From Mycogone perniciosa (taxonomy: Eukaryota > Ascomycota > Sordariomycetes > Hypocreales > Hypocreaceae), in assembly GCA_025331125.1 (NCBI GenBank), contig JAOALB010000105.1:62001-126000 (forward strand): a DNA stretch of 64,000 nt. The letters run 5' to 3'. The notes beneath the pieces are model-generated. The model ran no database searches. It saw only the letters and a program-made list of their open reading frames with translations, and had not been told where the DNA came from. Shown piece after piece: positions 44,075 to 55,209 of the stretch; within the stretch, counting starts at the first letter, position 1, and each line of letters begins with the position of its first letter. Made by a program: the position numbers and the translations under genes.

Positions 44075-46727
44075 TATGGTTTCTGCCCGGATGTTGACGA
44101 CCCCCTTGGTGATGCCGGTTTCTAGGGGATCTGATCAAAGCGATAGGGGACAGAAACACAGGGGGGATGTGTACCTCGAGGGCACTCACGTCGCTGAAAG
44201 TGGTGGTGAAGAGATGGAAGGGCGACTGAAGCAGTAAAGAGCAGATGGGAGGACTCGATTATGTACAGAACAGAATAGAACGGGAAAAGTGTCGGTGGCG
44301 ATGTTGGGCGGTGTGACTGTCCTGAATCCCCCTGAAGAGTCACTGCAAGTGGGAGTGGGAGTGAAAGTGAAGTCGTATTAAAAGTACGGAACAAGTTTAC
44401 ACGAACAACACAGCGCCAGAAACCAATATGTGTGCAAAAGCAGCGTCAAAAGACCAGACGGAGAGATGCCGGTCTTATTTGTAGTAGTTTCTTGTTGGTT
44501 CCGACTGGGGGGGGAAACCGGGGCCTTCATTATGCACAGCTGGGTATTGATGTCGGATCCCCGAGCAAAGGCAGCCGATGTCTGGCATCTTGACTTGGCG
44601 ACTTCGGGGGGGGCCATTAGTGACCAAAGTCCGCGGGTATGGGCCCAGAGGTTGAGATGGAGCCTTGAGAGCGTTAATATGCCATGTATGTACGAAGTAG
44701 GACATTAGACTCGGCCTCACGGCATTAGGCGGTCCACCTGAGCATCAGCGGACCGGGGGGCCGGTTTGGCAAGTGGATATAAGGGGCGGCAGTATTTGCA
44801 CTCGCATTTTCCAAATACTCGGCCGTCCGCACTTCCTAGGAATAGTAGCATTCGTAGTACAGAGTGCTCGTAGATGATCGATCGATAACACCAGTTGGTT
44901 TAGCAAGCAAGGCTAAATACCATCCTGGACTATCACGCAGTAGTAGTACGGAGTACGGAGTACTAGTAGTACTATTAGTACTAAGTAGTAGTCGTAGTAG
45001 TGGCAGGACTCCGTAGTCGTAGTAGGATGGGTTCTTGATACAACCGCCAACACCAAGAGCATGATTTCATCTCGGTGTTTGGGGATAACGGTTTGTTTCA
45101 TCCTGTTTGTCAGGACAGTGGGGCGTGCCATGCATAGACGACTCAGAAAAGCGTGAGGAGGGAAAAATACATACGATCCACAAACCTGATTTCTAACCAA
45201 AACTCCGCCATTTGGGTCCATTCCGCAGCCTCAAGCACCTACTCACATTATCACTTCGGGCTTCGTACATCACAGGGAACTATCACATCGGCTAACATGT
45301 TATGATCAAGTCCGGCATGGTGTGTGCGCTTGCCATGTCACTTCGACTCATCCTGATGAATTCACGGACAAATACTTAGTACATAGCAGCCACACGGTAC
45401 GATACGAGTAATACTCCGTAATTGCTCGTACTACTTCGCACTTCGGACACAAACAATATTCTGGCTCTCTCCACTCGCCATGTGCGTTTGTGGCTTCGCC
45501 GAATGACTGTCCTGACACTTGGCGGTTCGAAAGATTTTCCACGGGTACGAAGTACGGACGTACATACTCGTACAACCTATGTACTGATACCGCATTAATA
45601 GTCCTACGGTACCTAGCCCGGTCGAATTGGCTCTGCGTGCATTTCGCTCCCAATCCTAATACTGTTAATACCTCTCCGTAGTGGCATCGAGTTTCGGGCC
45701 CATGCACTAAGTGGTCGATGCCTACGGAGTACTGGTATGCGATTGTCGACAGATCTCGACTTGAAATTGGATTCTAGAAAAATTCAAGTGGTACTGCTCC
45801 TTCTAGTACTTCGTATTTCGTACCCAAAGGTGCCAACCTGTCGATCACGCAATTGGGGCGCGCCTTATCTCCGGACCATCTCCGGCTATTACTCGTATAT
45901 ACCTGCAGGGATTGGACCTACGAGTAGCTTCATGCGCCAAGATAGTAACATCTCAGCACAAACAGCTCTCTTATGCACTTCTTTCTTTTTCCCTTTTTAG
46001 GTATGTGCTCTCTGTTCCTCTGATTCCGGTGATTCCGGTAATTCCGCGCACAGTACAAAGTACTTGAGTAATAAAATCTCTAGGGGCAAATCACAGCCGT
46101 TTCCCACTGAGAGGTTCTGCCTCCTCCATGAATTCGTCCTCTTAGCACATATATAGCTTATGTAGTCTAACTACCTAGTAGTACAACTGTACAACTACTA
46201 GTACTCCAGCCGGCCAGTCAACCCGCCCGAGTTACTAGGTAGTTCTCATGACAGCCTCATAACAAAAGCAATGCCAGCATCAGCTGCAGCTTCAGGAAGT
46301 ATCACGAATCGAATTCAGTGGGATCCACTCGACAGCCATGTCGTACTCCGTACGGAGTGCGAAGTACACCGCATCCTATTTGTAAGGCTTCCTAAGCATA
46401 ATGCTAAGCATAACATGACAAGCCACATCAGCTTGCCTTGTCCCTGTTCTCCATAGCTCCGCTTGACTTATTCGACGGGTATGACCATGGCAGTGCAAAA
46501 CAAAGCCCCCAAACTCCGATGTCTTTGTGATACAGCACACTGTACTTGGTACTTCGTACCTAATCCCACCATGTATGTATTCATTGGCCGCTTCACTTCG
46601 ACCAGATGTCTCAACATGTCGTGCTTTGGGCATGAGAGCTGTTTCAGTGCCCAATGGCCTGTCTCTCAACCCAACGAGACATGATAGGCAAGGGTCTGTT
46701 TCTTCTCCTTCTCAAGCACCTGCCGGA
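44075..46727. other. 2.6-kb intergenic region rich in dispersed 9-mers
   Basis: No gene seen. It is the promoter side of the ABC transporter and the 3' flank of the methyltransferase. It carries TACGGAGTA/TACTCCGTA at 44947, 44954, 45412, 45723 and 46344, TACGAAGTA/TACTTCGTA at 44691, 45546, 45807 and 46550, and a short GATTCCGGT repeat at 46022-46045. Confidence 0.5.
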
Positions 46728-47936
46728 TCACAGCTTTTCGAAAAGGTACAGTTCCACGGATTGCGCCTCTGCTCCGAGAATGGGAAGCGGTAATATCTGT
46801 TTATCCAACTCCGTCCACCCCTCGTGTGACAAAAGATCAAACACCACCTGCTCGGAAGAGTGGCGCGGCTTCGTGATGATAAACACCTTTGTGGACTCCT
46901 GCTCACCCGACGAGGCGTGTGTCTTGTTGGACGAGTGTAACGCAGACAGCGTCTCGACCAACGCAGGGAGCGTGTCGGTGTTGTAGGTGCAGTCGCTCAA
47001 CATGATGAGGTCCCAGCGGCGGCTTGATGCCTCCGGGCCAAACCGGCCCTCTCGTCCGTCCTCCCAATCGAGGTTCTCGTATAATAGCTCGACGGAAGCT
47101 CCGCCAGGCGGCTTCAGACTCCATTGAGAGTTCAAGTGAGACATGTTGGATTTGGCTCGAGCTTCAGCATCCTCGAGATCTGTCATCAAGATGGTGCACT
47201 TGCCCCTGGATGGCGGCTGCATCCGGGGATAAATCACGCTGAGCCCAACTCCAAGAACTCCGATTCCACACCCAAGCTCTAGGACGTTTAGCTTTCTCCG
47301 CCCGCTGAGTAGATCCTTCAATGTGTTCAGACAACAGGGCTCGACTGGATCAGGCGTAGGTAACATGAAGCAGTCGGCGATGGCGGAGAATGAAACCACT
47401 CCAGCATCCCAAATATGACGGGCGATGCTCTCACCGAGCTCCTCCTCAAACTCCACGTAAGCGTCCTGCTCGCCCGGACTGTTTAAATACAGTCTTCTTG
47501 TGCATACATCAACATCGGTCTCATTCTGGTTGAGAGCGAACCAGACTGGCATCACCTGTCCCTTGGGGTCTTGGTCACATACAACAGTATGGAGGATCTT
47601 GTTAACCCCATTCGCATCCAAGGCCGTCTTTGCGCCGATGGACATTTCAACCTTGTCTCCTTCTCTCAATGATATTTTCACGTCCCCGGGCACTTCAATC
47701 GTATGCTTTATCACTCGCATCCCTGATCGCCACTGTAATCTTCCTCGAGTTTCTATCCGACGGCCCGTCGTGCCCGAAGTGGATGACATCTCAACGTCAA
47801 TGACAAGTTCGATGGGCTCATCTGGGTATAGAAATGAGTCTCCAAGATCTGTTGTGATGGTAAATATGAGCTCCATCAGGACCTTTTTGCCAGACCGAAA
47901 CAAGGTCGGCGACTTTAACAGCCGAACGTAATGCAT
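46728..47936 (-). CDS. class I SAM-dependent methyltransferase, METTL21/EFM-like
   Basis: A single exon encodes 402 residues from ATG 47936 (MHYVRLLKSP); a stop lies just upstream in frame, so no longer start is available without an intron. The SAM-binding motif I VLELGCGIGVLGVGLS begins at residue 218. The D/E-x-x-Y-like block DLIMLSDCTYN, typical of the seven-beta-strand lysine methyltransferase group 16 (METTL21, Efm family), follows about 100 residues later. The roughly 200-residue N-terminal part is longer than in human METTL21 and forms a beta-rich region without a known domain name. It probably methylates a protein lysine in the cytosol or nucleus, but the target is unknown. The C-terminus ELYLFEKL is typical of the fold. 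Confidence 0.85.
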   Translation of the reverse strand: MHYVRLLKSPTLFRSGKKVLMELIFTITTDLGDSFLYPDEPIELVIDVEMSSTSGTTGRRIETRGRLQWRSGMRVIKHTIEVPGDVKISLREGDKVEMSIGAKTALDANGVNKILHTVVCDQDPKGQVMPVWFALNQNETDVDVCTRRLYLNSPGEQDAYVEFEEELGESIARHIWDAGVVSFSAIADCFMLPTPDPVEPCCLNTLKDLLSGRRKLNVLELGCGIGVLGVGLSVIYPRMQPPSRGKCTILMTDLEDAEARAKSNMSHLNSQWSLKPPGGASVELLYENLDWEDGREGRFGPEASSRRWDLIMLSDCTYNTDTLPALVETLSALHSSNKTHASSGEQESTKVFIITKPRHSSEQVVFDLLSHEGWTELDKQILPLPILGAEAQSVELYLFEKL

Positions 47937-50900
47937 CTTCGGGAGATGCGCAGTTCTCTGTTCTGGAATGAAAGCGGTCCCGTATGCCTTTGTATGATGT
48001 TCCAAGTAAACAGTTCATCGATCAAGTTATTCAGCGGTAGCAGAAGTCAGTCAAGTGTTTCACTAGAGGCACTTTGTTGAATTTTTAACCGTGGTTTATT
48101 GCTTAGTCATCGTATCATCGGTGCCAGCGACGATGAAATCGTCCCGATCGACTTGAACATTTTGTATAAATTCATCTTATTTGAAGTTATATGATGTTTC
48201 TGAAGTATTAGTATCATTGTGAAATGGGCGACTTGGTGTTTGATTTCACGCATGTTGAATGAGTTAACTACGTACCTATTACCTATATTGCTATGGCACC
48301 TGTTCTTCAATCACCTCGTCAAGACTCTCCAATATAATGGAATTAGCTTTAAGGTGTTTGGTATCTTTAAATTTATCTATTGCATATCAGATGTCCAAGT
48401 AAGTGAAAGTGGAGCGATTCACGCAGGTGCAACTGTATCATCTCTTCCATCTCTTCTCAGCGCAGGATCAGCAACACGCTTTCAGATGTACACCAACCTG
48501 GAATTCTGTTACATCAGACTCTTTGGGATCATCAATTTGCTGTGAGATATAGCTCATTAAGTAAGGCCTGATCAAATATTTGTCCGATCACGCTATGTGC
48601 CAAATCTGAAGGCCATCGAGGACTGAACAATCATTGAGGCCACACCTGTGAAGATATCCAAAGTTCCATTTTAATTACCACTGCTCTATGTGTAACAAGC
48701 TGATTTCAGATGCGTAAATGGCATTTAATATTGGTTACATCTGATCCACTTACATCCGGATCTTTGCATCTCAACAGCAGCTCAACAATGCATCAATCCG
48801 CTGTGTCTGGAAGCTTCCATAAATATCATGATAGCTCTTGGGGATCAGAGCAAAGCTCTGCTTTTTGGTACTCTGGAGTTTAGTTGTTTATCCCTCACAT
48901 TGGCCAGGTCAAGATAACGGCTGCGACGTGATACAGATGTGGCGGACACGGCCCGTCAAATATCTTCATCAAGATACCATACATTCACGATCAGGTGGAT
49001 TGTGGCCGTACGGCTCCGATATGTATAGCTAACTTACCTTCTTTTTAATTGTTTTATCTGGTTGCTTACGAATTGTAGCCGTCATGCCCCATGTGTTAAT
49101 GTGGTGCGCTTCATAACGAGCCATTGCACCACCATATGACAATAGGTAAGTTGTGTTAGTCAAGCTGAATTATTTCAGTTTCCCATAATACCGCAAAAAT
49201 CGAATACTGGTGATATTTGTTGGTTATTTGGACTTGGGGCGAGGGCCTACGAGAGTTGGATCACCAGACACTCGGGGGAGTTGGTGAGATTAAAGGGGCA
49301 GGGACAAGAGTGGCATAGTCCTCAACAACCATGTTATCGAGAGATATCAACCAGCAAGAGAAAGAATACGATCCAGCATTTCAGCAATCTTAACCTTTTT
49401 ATTCACCCGTTATTACCAACAGCGAAGGAAATACAGCAAATATTATTCCTAGTCATCCGCATTAAAGCTACCCTGTTGTCGGCTCCGGTTCAAAACTCAA
49501 GGATACGTCCGAATGGTAAAGATGGAGGAGCTGATGTGTGTGATTTATTTGAAGATGTATTATGCATTATGTGGATTGCCTTTTTTCTCTTTGTTTCTTG
49601 AAATATTCGCTTGATTCTCGCCGGGACAGTATTCTTTATCCTCCCAACACAAAACCAGACAGCTTCGAAAAGCATCAAGGCATCAAAACAACATGTAAAC
49701 GTGTGATCGAAATCTTTATAGGCAGCCCATTCACTATCTTGAATATATTAGAAGATTTCTATCCACGGAATACACACAAATCCCCACCAAGTTATAGTCA
49801 CCAAGCTGGTGATCTGGTTCCGAGTCTCAAGGAGTATAGAAACCGTGGATGGAGAGAAATCTAAAATCGCTAACACACCCATCCTAGGCATTTAAAACTA
49901 TCTGAGTTTTATTATTCACCGAGACTGGTGTTTCCATACTTCCGCCATTTTCGTTTGGCTTTAATACACCGGGACTATGGTCGCAACAGCCTAACATAGA
50001 AGCCTTTTCGGTGTGTCTCTACAGAGCAAGGGCGCATTGAAGTAAATTTAGAAGGAGAACAAATGATTTCGTATATGACGGGGAAATACACAACAAAGCA
50101 CGAAGCACGAAGTACAGGAGGACTGAACATCACCGACATCTTGCTTCACTAGTTCGTTCACTACGAAGTACTGTTGAACAATTCGAATTGACCATGTCAA
50201 GCCACACTTGAACCCTCAAGCACTGTGTATGCTCGATACACTCCTTTTGTTTCCACGCCTAGTGTCTGTCTAAATCTGCACTGGATGGTTGAAAGTGATA
50301 ACTTGGAAACTGCACCACCATATCGGTATTGACCGACCCTCCAGCGTCCCAGAACGACATGGAGGTTACCACAACTGAAGGTTTAGGTAAAATGATTCCG
50401 GCTCGGATAGTTGCAATATAGCACAGAAGCAATGTCAGGTAAAAACGTAGAGCCCAGGTTTACGTCTTGCCGCCAAGCTGTTGCTGTCCTATGCGCATGA
50501 GGTTTCCTTTTTGCGTGCCGATCATGGTCATGAGGAAAACGCCAACCGATGACGATTCGTCTACGAAGTACGTTGAGGGGAAATACGGCGGCTGATGAGC
50601 AAGGCTACAGTATTCAACGGTGGTGAAATCTCAGCTCCCATGCATGAGCATCATTCTTCACAATATCGCCTGAAGCTATCATCAACAGAACCTGCATCTC
50701 TGAAAGCCATGAACAGCCCGACCCTAGATCCCAACCTCCTCAAGGGGAAACAGTGAGAGCGCATGAGAGAAAAGCGACCAGCCATCGGGCTTCCCCCATT
50801 GGCTCGCCGCCAAAAATCCTTCCCGCGTATAGTTCACCCATGTTTGGGGTGTGATGACTTGCATATCCACACCGGCTGTGATGCCTAAGCGCCCAACAAC

Positions 50901-53900
50901 GCCACGCTATTGAGGGCCCCAATGGAGACAAGTTTCCCCTCACCAAAGAAACCTGGCCGACATCACATCACATTCACCCGTTCATCGCGGATAGGACGCA
51001 CGTGGAAAGAGGGGAAGCAACTGGGACCTAGATCCATCATGCGTAGGAGCCCAGTCTAGTAGGTGGTATCTGCTCTGCGATACCACACCATTAAAGTCAG
51101 CAGGCCGAAGTCGTTGGGGGGGTTTGTTTATTAGTCGGTGACACAGGAGGGAATTTCCTGCCTGATTCTCATGGGTGTTGGTGGGCACGAGTTGGGGGTA
51201 ACACAAAGAGGAGAACGAAACATGAAACAGAAATAGCAAGCCTCTCCGTCCAGCCGCCTTCTCCAAACAAAGACAGCGATTAGCCCTGTTGCAACAAACG
51301 GGCGTCCGGAGTTCGTCACATTCTCCGCACGAGGCACTTGACGCACGGCAATTAGCTTGTAAGAGGAGGGGGGAGTGGCTGGTAAGCCTCTCAAAATCCT
51401 TCCTTTTCTGCTTCATCCTCTCGCATAAGCCTCGTCATGTCTCCTCAGGTTCATGCGAGAAAGAGAAAAGATGGATGGATCGGGTAAATTAATTTCTCGA
51501 TTGCGCGTCAGCCAGCGCCCGCATTTCTGAAAGCAGCATCAGCGTCATCATCATCACCTCGAGAGGATCACCACTGTCCACTTCTCTCCACAGCAAAGCC
51601 CATCTTCCAAGACAAGGCTGAGAAAGCAGCCTCTCATTCCGGCTGCGGGCTTCAGCTGGCACTGTAAATCATGATTTGTTCAGATACTCCGTACTCCTCC
51701 CCAAGACCCAAGACCCCAGACAAACCCACATCGCGCGAAGAAGAAAAGAATGAGCAGAAAAAGAAAGAAGGAAGAGGAAAAAAAGCCACGCGCCTGTGCG
51801 GCGAATAGCGAGCACCGGCTTTCCCGGCAAAGAGAGACATGCATGCATGATGCGTCCATGAGGGAGGGTGCTGCCATATTCCTTTTTGCAAACCGCCGAC
51901 TACGAGCAAGGGATAATACATAATACTATGAATCATGCGACGGAGGATTCCGTATTAATTAACGAAAAATGCAGGTAGCCAGCATTTTCATATATTACCA
52001 GCTGCCTAGAATGGCGACCAAGCCAAGGGTTGTCCAAAAGGTTGGCCACACCAACAAAAGAGCAGGGGGGCTAGGAAGCCGTACGTACTCCGTAGAGTTA
52101 AGACAGTCTCCCCAACCACCATGAATGAAAAGGAAAGCTTTTTTCTTTTCCATGCCACGGCATTATTTGTGAAACCAGGCTGAACAAATGGCCCGACTGG
52201 GCATGTGCAACTGATGGGATTTATGTACTTCGTACTCCGTAGATATGTATACCGAGTTCATGCTCACTGAGGTAGGGCCGAATCATTGTAATCGCATGTC
52301 GCATACTCCGTACAGAGACAAGAGTACAGCCTCTCTCTCCATTTCTTACCTACTGTACTCCGTACTTCGTACTTAACCACACAAGTTAGCATTCCGTAGT
52401 AGTATTAGAGAGTTTCCTCCCCGCAGCGCCCCCGCTGGAACGGTCCGCGCGTGCAGGCAGGCCAAGCGTTGGAGTTGCGTAACTAGGCGAAGGGCCACGC
52501 ATCACGAGCATCTCGATCGCATACACCAGTGCATTTCGATCTCAGCTAATACATACTTCGTACTCCGCATAGATGGCTAGATCCATGAACAGAACTACTT
52601 CATACCCACAGGTTCAAGTAAACCGTAATATGGAGTAGCATCCACGAGTCATGACCTCATCCCACCCACTCTCCCTCCAAGTTTAGGTAGTACGAGTAAT
52701 AGTATCCAGGCCAAGGTGGTCTGGAACTTGTGTATTATTCCGTGCAAGGGGCTGGCTAACTGTTTCCCACTAGCTCGGTGGCGATTCTTGACTCGAGCTT
52801 CCCTTGTGCCTGACTTCTGCGGACCGCGCGGAATGGGAATGCGAACTCGGAGAAAATCATCAAGTGTGCAAGACTACTCCGTAAGAATCTTGCCAAGGAG
52901 AATGCCACATACAGTACGGAGAACTAGGTTGAAAAAAGAAAACTTGGATAGTCTCAAAAGGCGAGGTGTCAACCTTTTCATGGTGAAACTTGATCTATCA
53001 AAACGGGCAGACTCATCAGGAATTCTTCACCCATTTCAAGTTTCTGAATCAAACACAGGATCTACGGAGTACAAGTGCGCACAAGGTTTCATAACCAATT
53101 TTTTTTCAATCTAAAACTAGGTATCCTTGGAAATGCAGGGCAAACCCCTACCTAACACCGCACCAGCGCCTCCCAACCAACAAATACGAGAAATACCAGC
53201 CAAAACAATGAGTTGAGAAAGGGCCCAACAAATCGTAAACCCACGTAGAAATCAAGAGGTGAGAGAATCGGTAATTGAAGCTCATAAAATAATCCGCATT
53301 CATCGTTGCGTTGCAAACCAGAAAAGAACCCTCTATTTAAAAATCCCAAGTGTCCCATCGCCACCCCAAAAAAATCCCTGTATCCCTTTGCAATCCAAAG
53401 CGTATTAATCAATCCCTGGAATAAAAACAAAAAAGCGCGTAACAAAAACAGACAACCTCGCCACCGTTTTTTCCTTCGCTCGCTCGCGACGCGCCCGAAA
53501 TGATCAACGCTGGGTATCTCTAGATAGAAAAATGCCCCGTGTCTCGATGTCCCTTTTCCGCGTGTGCATTTGGTGGTAGTACAGGTCGCCCTAAAAGAAA
53601 TCTGTCTTTTAAATAAAAAAATAATCGTCGATCGCTCCAGGGTCGAGAGTTCGGAGACAAAAGAAACGGAACAAAGAAAAAAAGTAATAAGTCCGTGGGT
53701 CGGGTATCCAATGGTTGTGATCCACGGATGGACGAAACAGTTAAAATAGTGTACAGTCTTTTTGGCCTTTCCATCCGGTGGCGGAGGCTGGGTCCAACTT
53801 TAGTGGTCCGGGTTCCTTGGGAGGTTCATGCCGGGTGGACGAGAAAAAAAAAAAAAAAGGAAATCTTCATCCCGGCAGGTCACACAAATCCGTGGCGGCC

Positions 53901-53964
53901 ATTTCCGGAAATTCTCCTCGAACGGTCCCTGGTGGATCAGTTTCTGCTTGCGTACATGGCTCCT
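47937..53964. other. 6-kb region without supported genes
   Basis: The first half (to about 50.7 kb) is AT-rich, with only short unconnected frames. The second half holds homopolymer and purine tracts, and motif TACGGAGTA/TACTCCGTA at 51685, 52086, 52233, 52304, 52356, 52875 and 53063. TACGAAGTA/TACTTCGTA occurs at 50162, 50562, 52226, 52363 and 52554. A poly-A run lies near 53845. No transposase or reverse-transcriptase motif was recognised. Confidence 0.4.
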
Positions 53965-55209
53965 CTAAAGGGTCGGATTCTGGAGAATTTCCTCGCAGTT
54001 GGCATCAAACCGGAGGCTAAACAGTCTCACGCTCTGCATGAACTTTTCAGTCTTGGCGAGCTCCCGGTCTCGACCGAAAAGCGTGTCCACGAACTCAACA
54101 CCGGAGTTCTTGCCCAAGCCAGACTGCTTCTTCTTGGCTGCCTTAAGCATAGGGGCCTCGCACGCCTTGAGGAGCGAGCGAAGCTTGTCGGTGAGGCGCT
54201 CACCAGCCTCGATAAAATCGTTCATTGTGTCTCTGTTCTCGGCACTGCGCACGCGGCCAATGATGTCCTCCGCGCGCTTCATCTTGCCAGAGAGCTGAAT
54301 TAAAAGGAGCCACATCTCACCAGCCATCTCCGCAATGGGAGAGTTGGCACCGGCTCGATAAACAGTCCAGTCGTAAATCCACTTGCCCAAGCTGTTGGCG
54401 TCAAAAACGCTGCCCAAAAGCAGGATAGGTTCCTCATTGGGATCCCAGTTCTTCAACGAATACCCTGTCGGAATCCTATGCCGACGGGCATCCGCCTCAG
54501 TCGCTTTGGGTGGTGCAGGGGGCTTTGCGCGGTAAGTTTGTGTGGTGGGGCGGACAGTTGATGGTCTCTGAGGGACAGATGCGGATGACCGACGAGAGTG
54601 GCCGTGGCTAGTTGGGGGGCGGATTTGGGTCGGAATATGAGACTGGGGCGAGTCATATACTGAATCGCGGCCATAGATCGGGTCGGCATAGTAAGAGGCT
54701 CCCTGTGGGTAGTCGTCGTGATTAGTGTACCGAACCCCATCATGTTCATGGAGATGGTGCGAGTTCCTGTGACTCTTGGATCGTGACTCGGCAAGCAGCA
54801 CATAAGTGCGCCCCGAAGCCTCGAAGATCTCGTCCTCGTCGGATTCTCCATATGGAGTGGAAGCCCGGACATAGGTGTGAGAGTATCGGCGTTCGTGCCT
54901 GGGAGGAGGAATTTGAAACGACCCGGAGGGCCAGCGCGATGACGAAAAATGTTTGGCACTCACATCAACCGTGGCATACTGGCCGGAGCTGTTGTATCGC
55001 GGAGAATCCACGGGCACCCGTGGCGTGGAGGCACCGGCCTGGGAGTAGCTGCTGGCCCTGCTGTGAGCTGCGCGCGTCGCCGGTCGCCGAGGCGTCGTCT
55101 CGAGCCAGCTGGGCCGCGGTGATGGGGTTGGAGTAGCGGACGACATTCGCGAATACTCCCACTCGTGGATCGGGGTCGATCCTGGGGTTCGTGGTGATGG
55201 GTAGTTCAT
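53965..55209 (-). CDS. conserved fungal protein of unknown function (proline/serine-rich N-terminus)
   Basis: A single exon encodes 414 residues; ATG 55209 (MNYPSPRTPGSTP) is the first ATG in the frame. The N-terminal 240 residues are Ser/Pro/Arg/Tyr-rich and probably disordered. The C-terminal 170 are a folded, helical region beginning GYSLKNWDPNEEPILLLG and continuing with SVFDANSLGKWIYDWTVY, EMAGEMWLLLIQLSGKMKRA and GVEFVDTLFGRDRELAKTEK. This C-terminal block matches a widespread filamentous-ascomycete family, often labelled loosely as 'vegetative cell wall protein gp1', a name that carries no functional evidence. There is no signal peptide or membrane segment, so a wall location is unlikely. 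Its function is unknown. Confidence 0.85.
   Translation of the reverse strand: MNYPSPRTPGSTPIHEWEYSRMSSATPTPSPRPSWLETTPRRPATRAAHSRASSYSQAGASTPRVPVDSPRYNSSGQYATVDVSAKHFSSSRWPSGSFQIPPPRHERRYSHTYVRASTPYGESDEDEIFEASGRTYVLLAESRSKSHRNSHHLHEHDGVRYTNHDDYPQGASYYADPIYGRDSVYDSPQSHIPTQIRPPTSHGHSRRSSASVPQRPSTVRPTTQTYRAKPPAPPKATEADARRHRIPTGYSLKNWDPNEEPILLLGSVFDANSLGKWIYDWTVYRAGANSPIAEMAGEMWLLLIQLSGKMKRAEDIIGRVRSAENRDTMNDFIEAGERLTDKLRSLLKACEAPMLKAAKKKQSGLGKNSGVEFVDTLFGRDRELAKTEKFMQSVRLFSLRFDANCEEILQNPTL

Noticed and set aside
48219..49864. Short frames in the AT-rich 48-50 kb region as a decayed transposon
   Set aside because: No transposase, integrase or reverse-transcriptase motif, terminal repeat or target duplication could be seen.
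53152..53445. 97-codon hydrophobic minus-strand frame
   Set aside because: It lacks an ATG start and lies in the likely 3' flank of the 53965-55209 gene; hydrophobicity follows from T-rich sequence.
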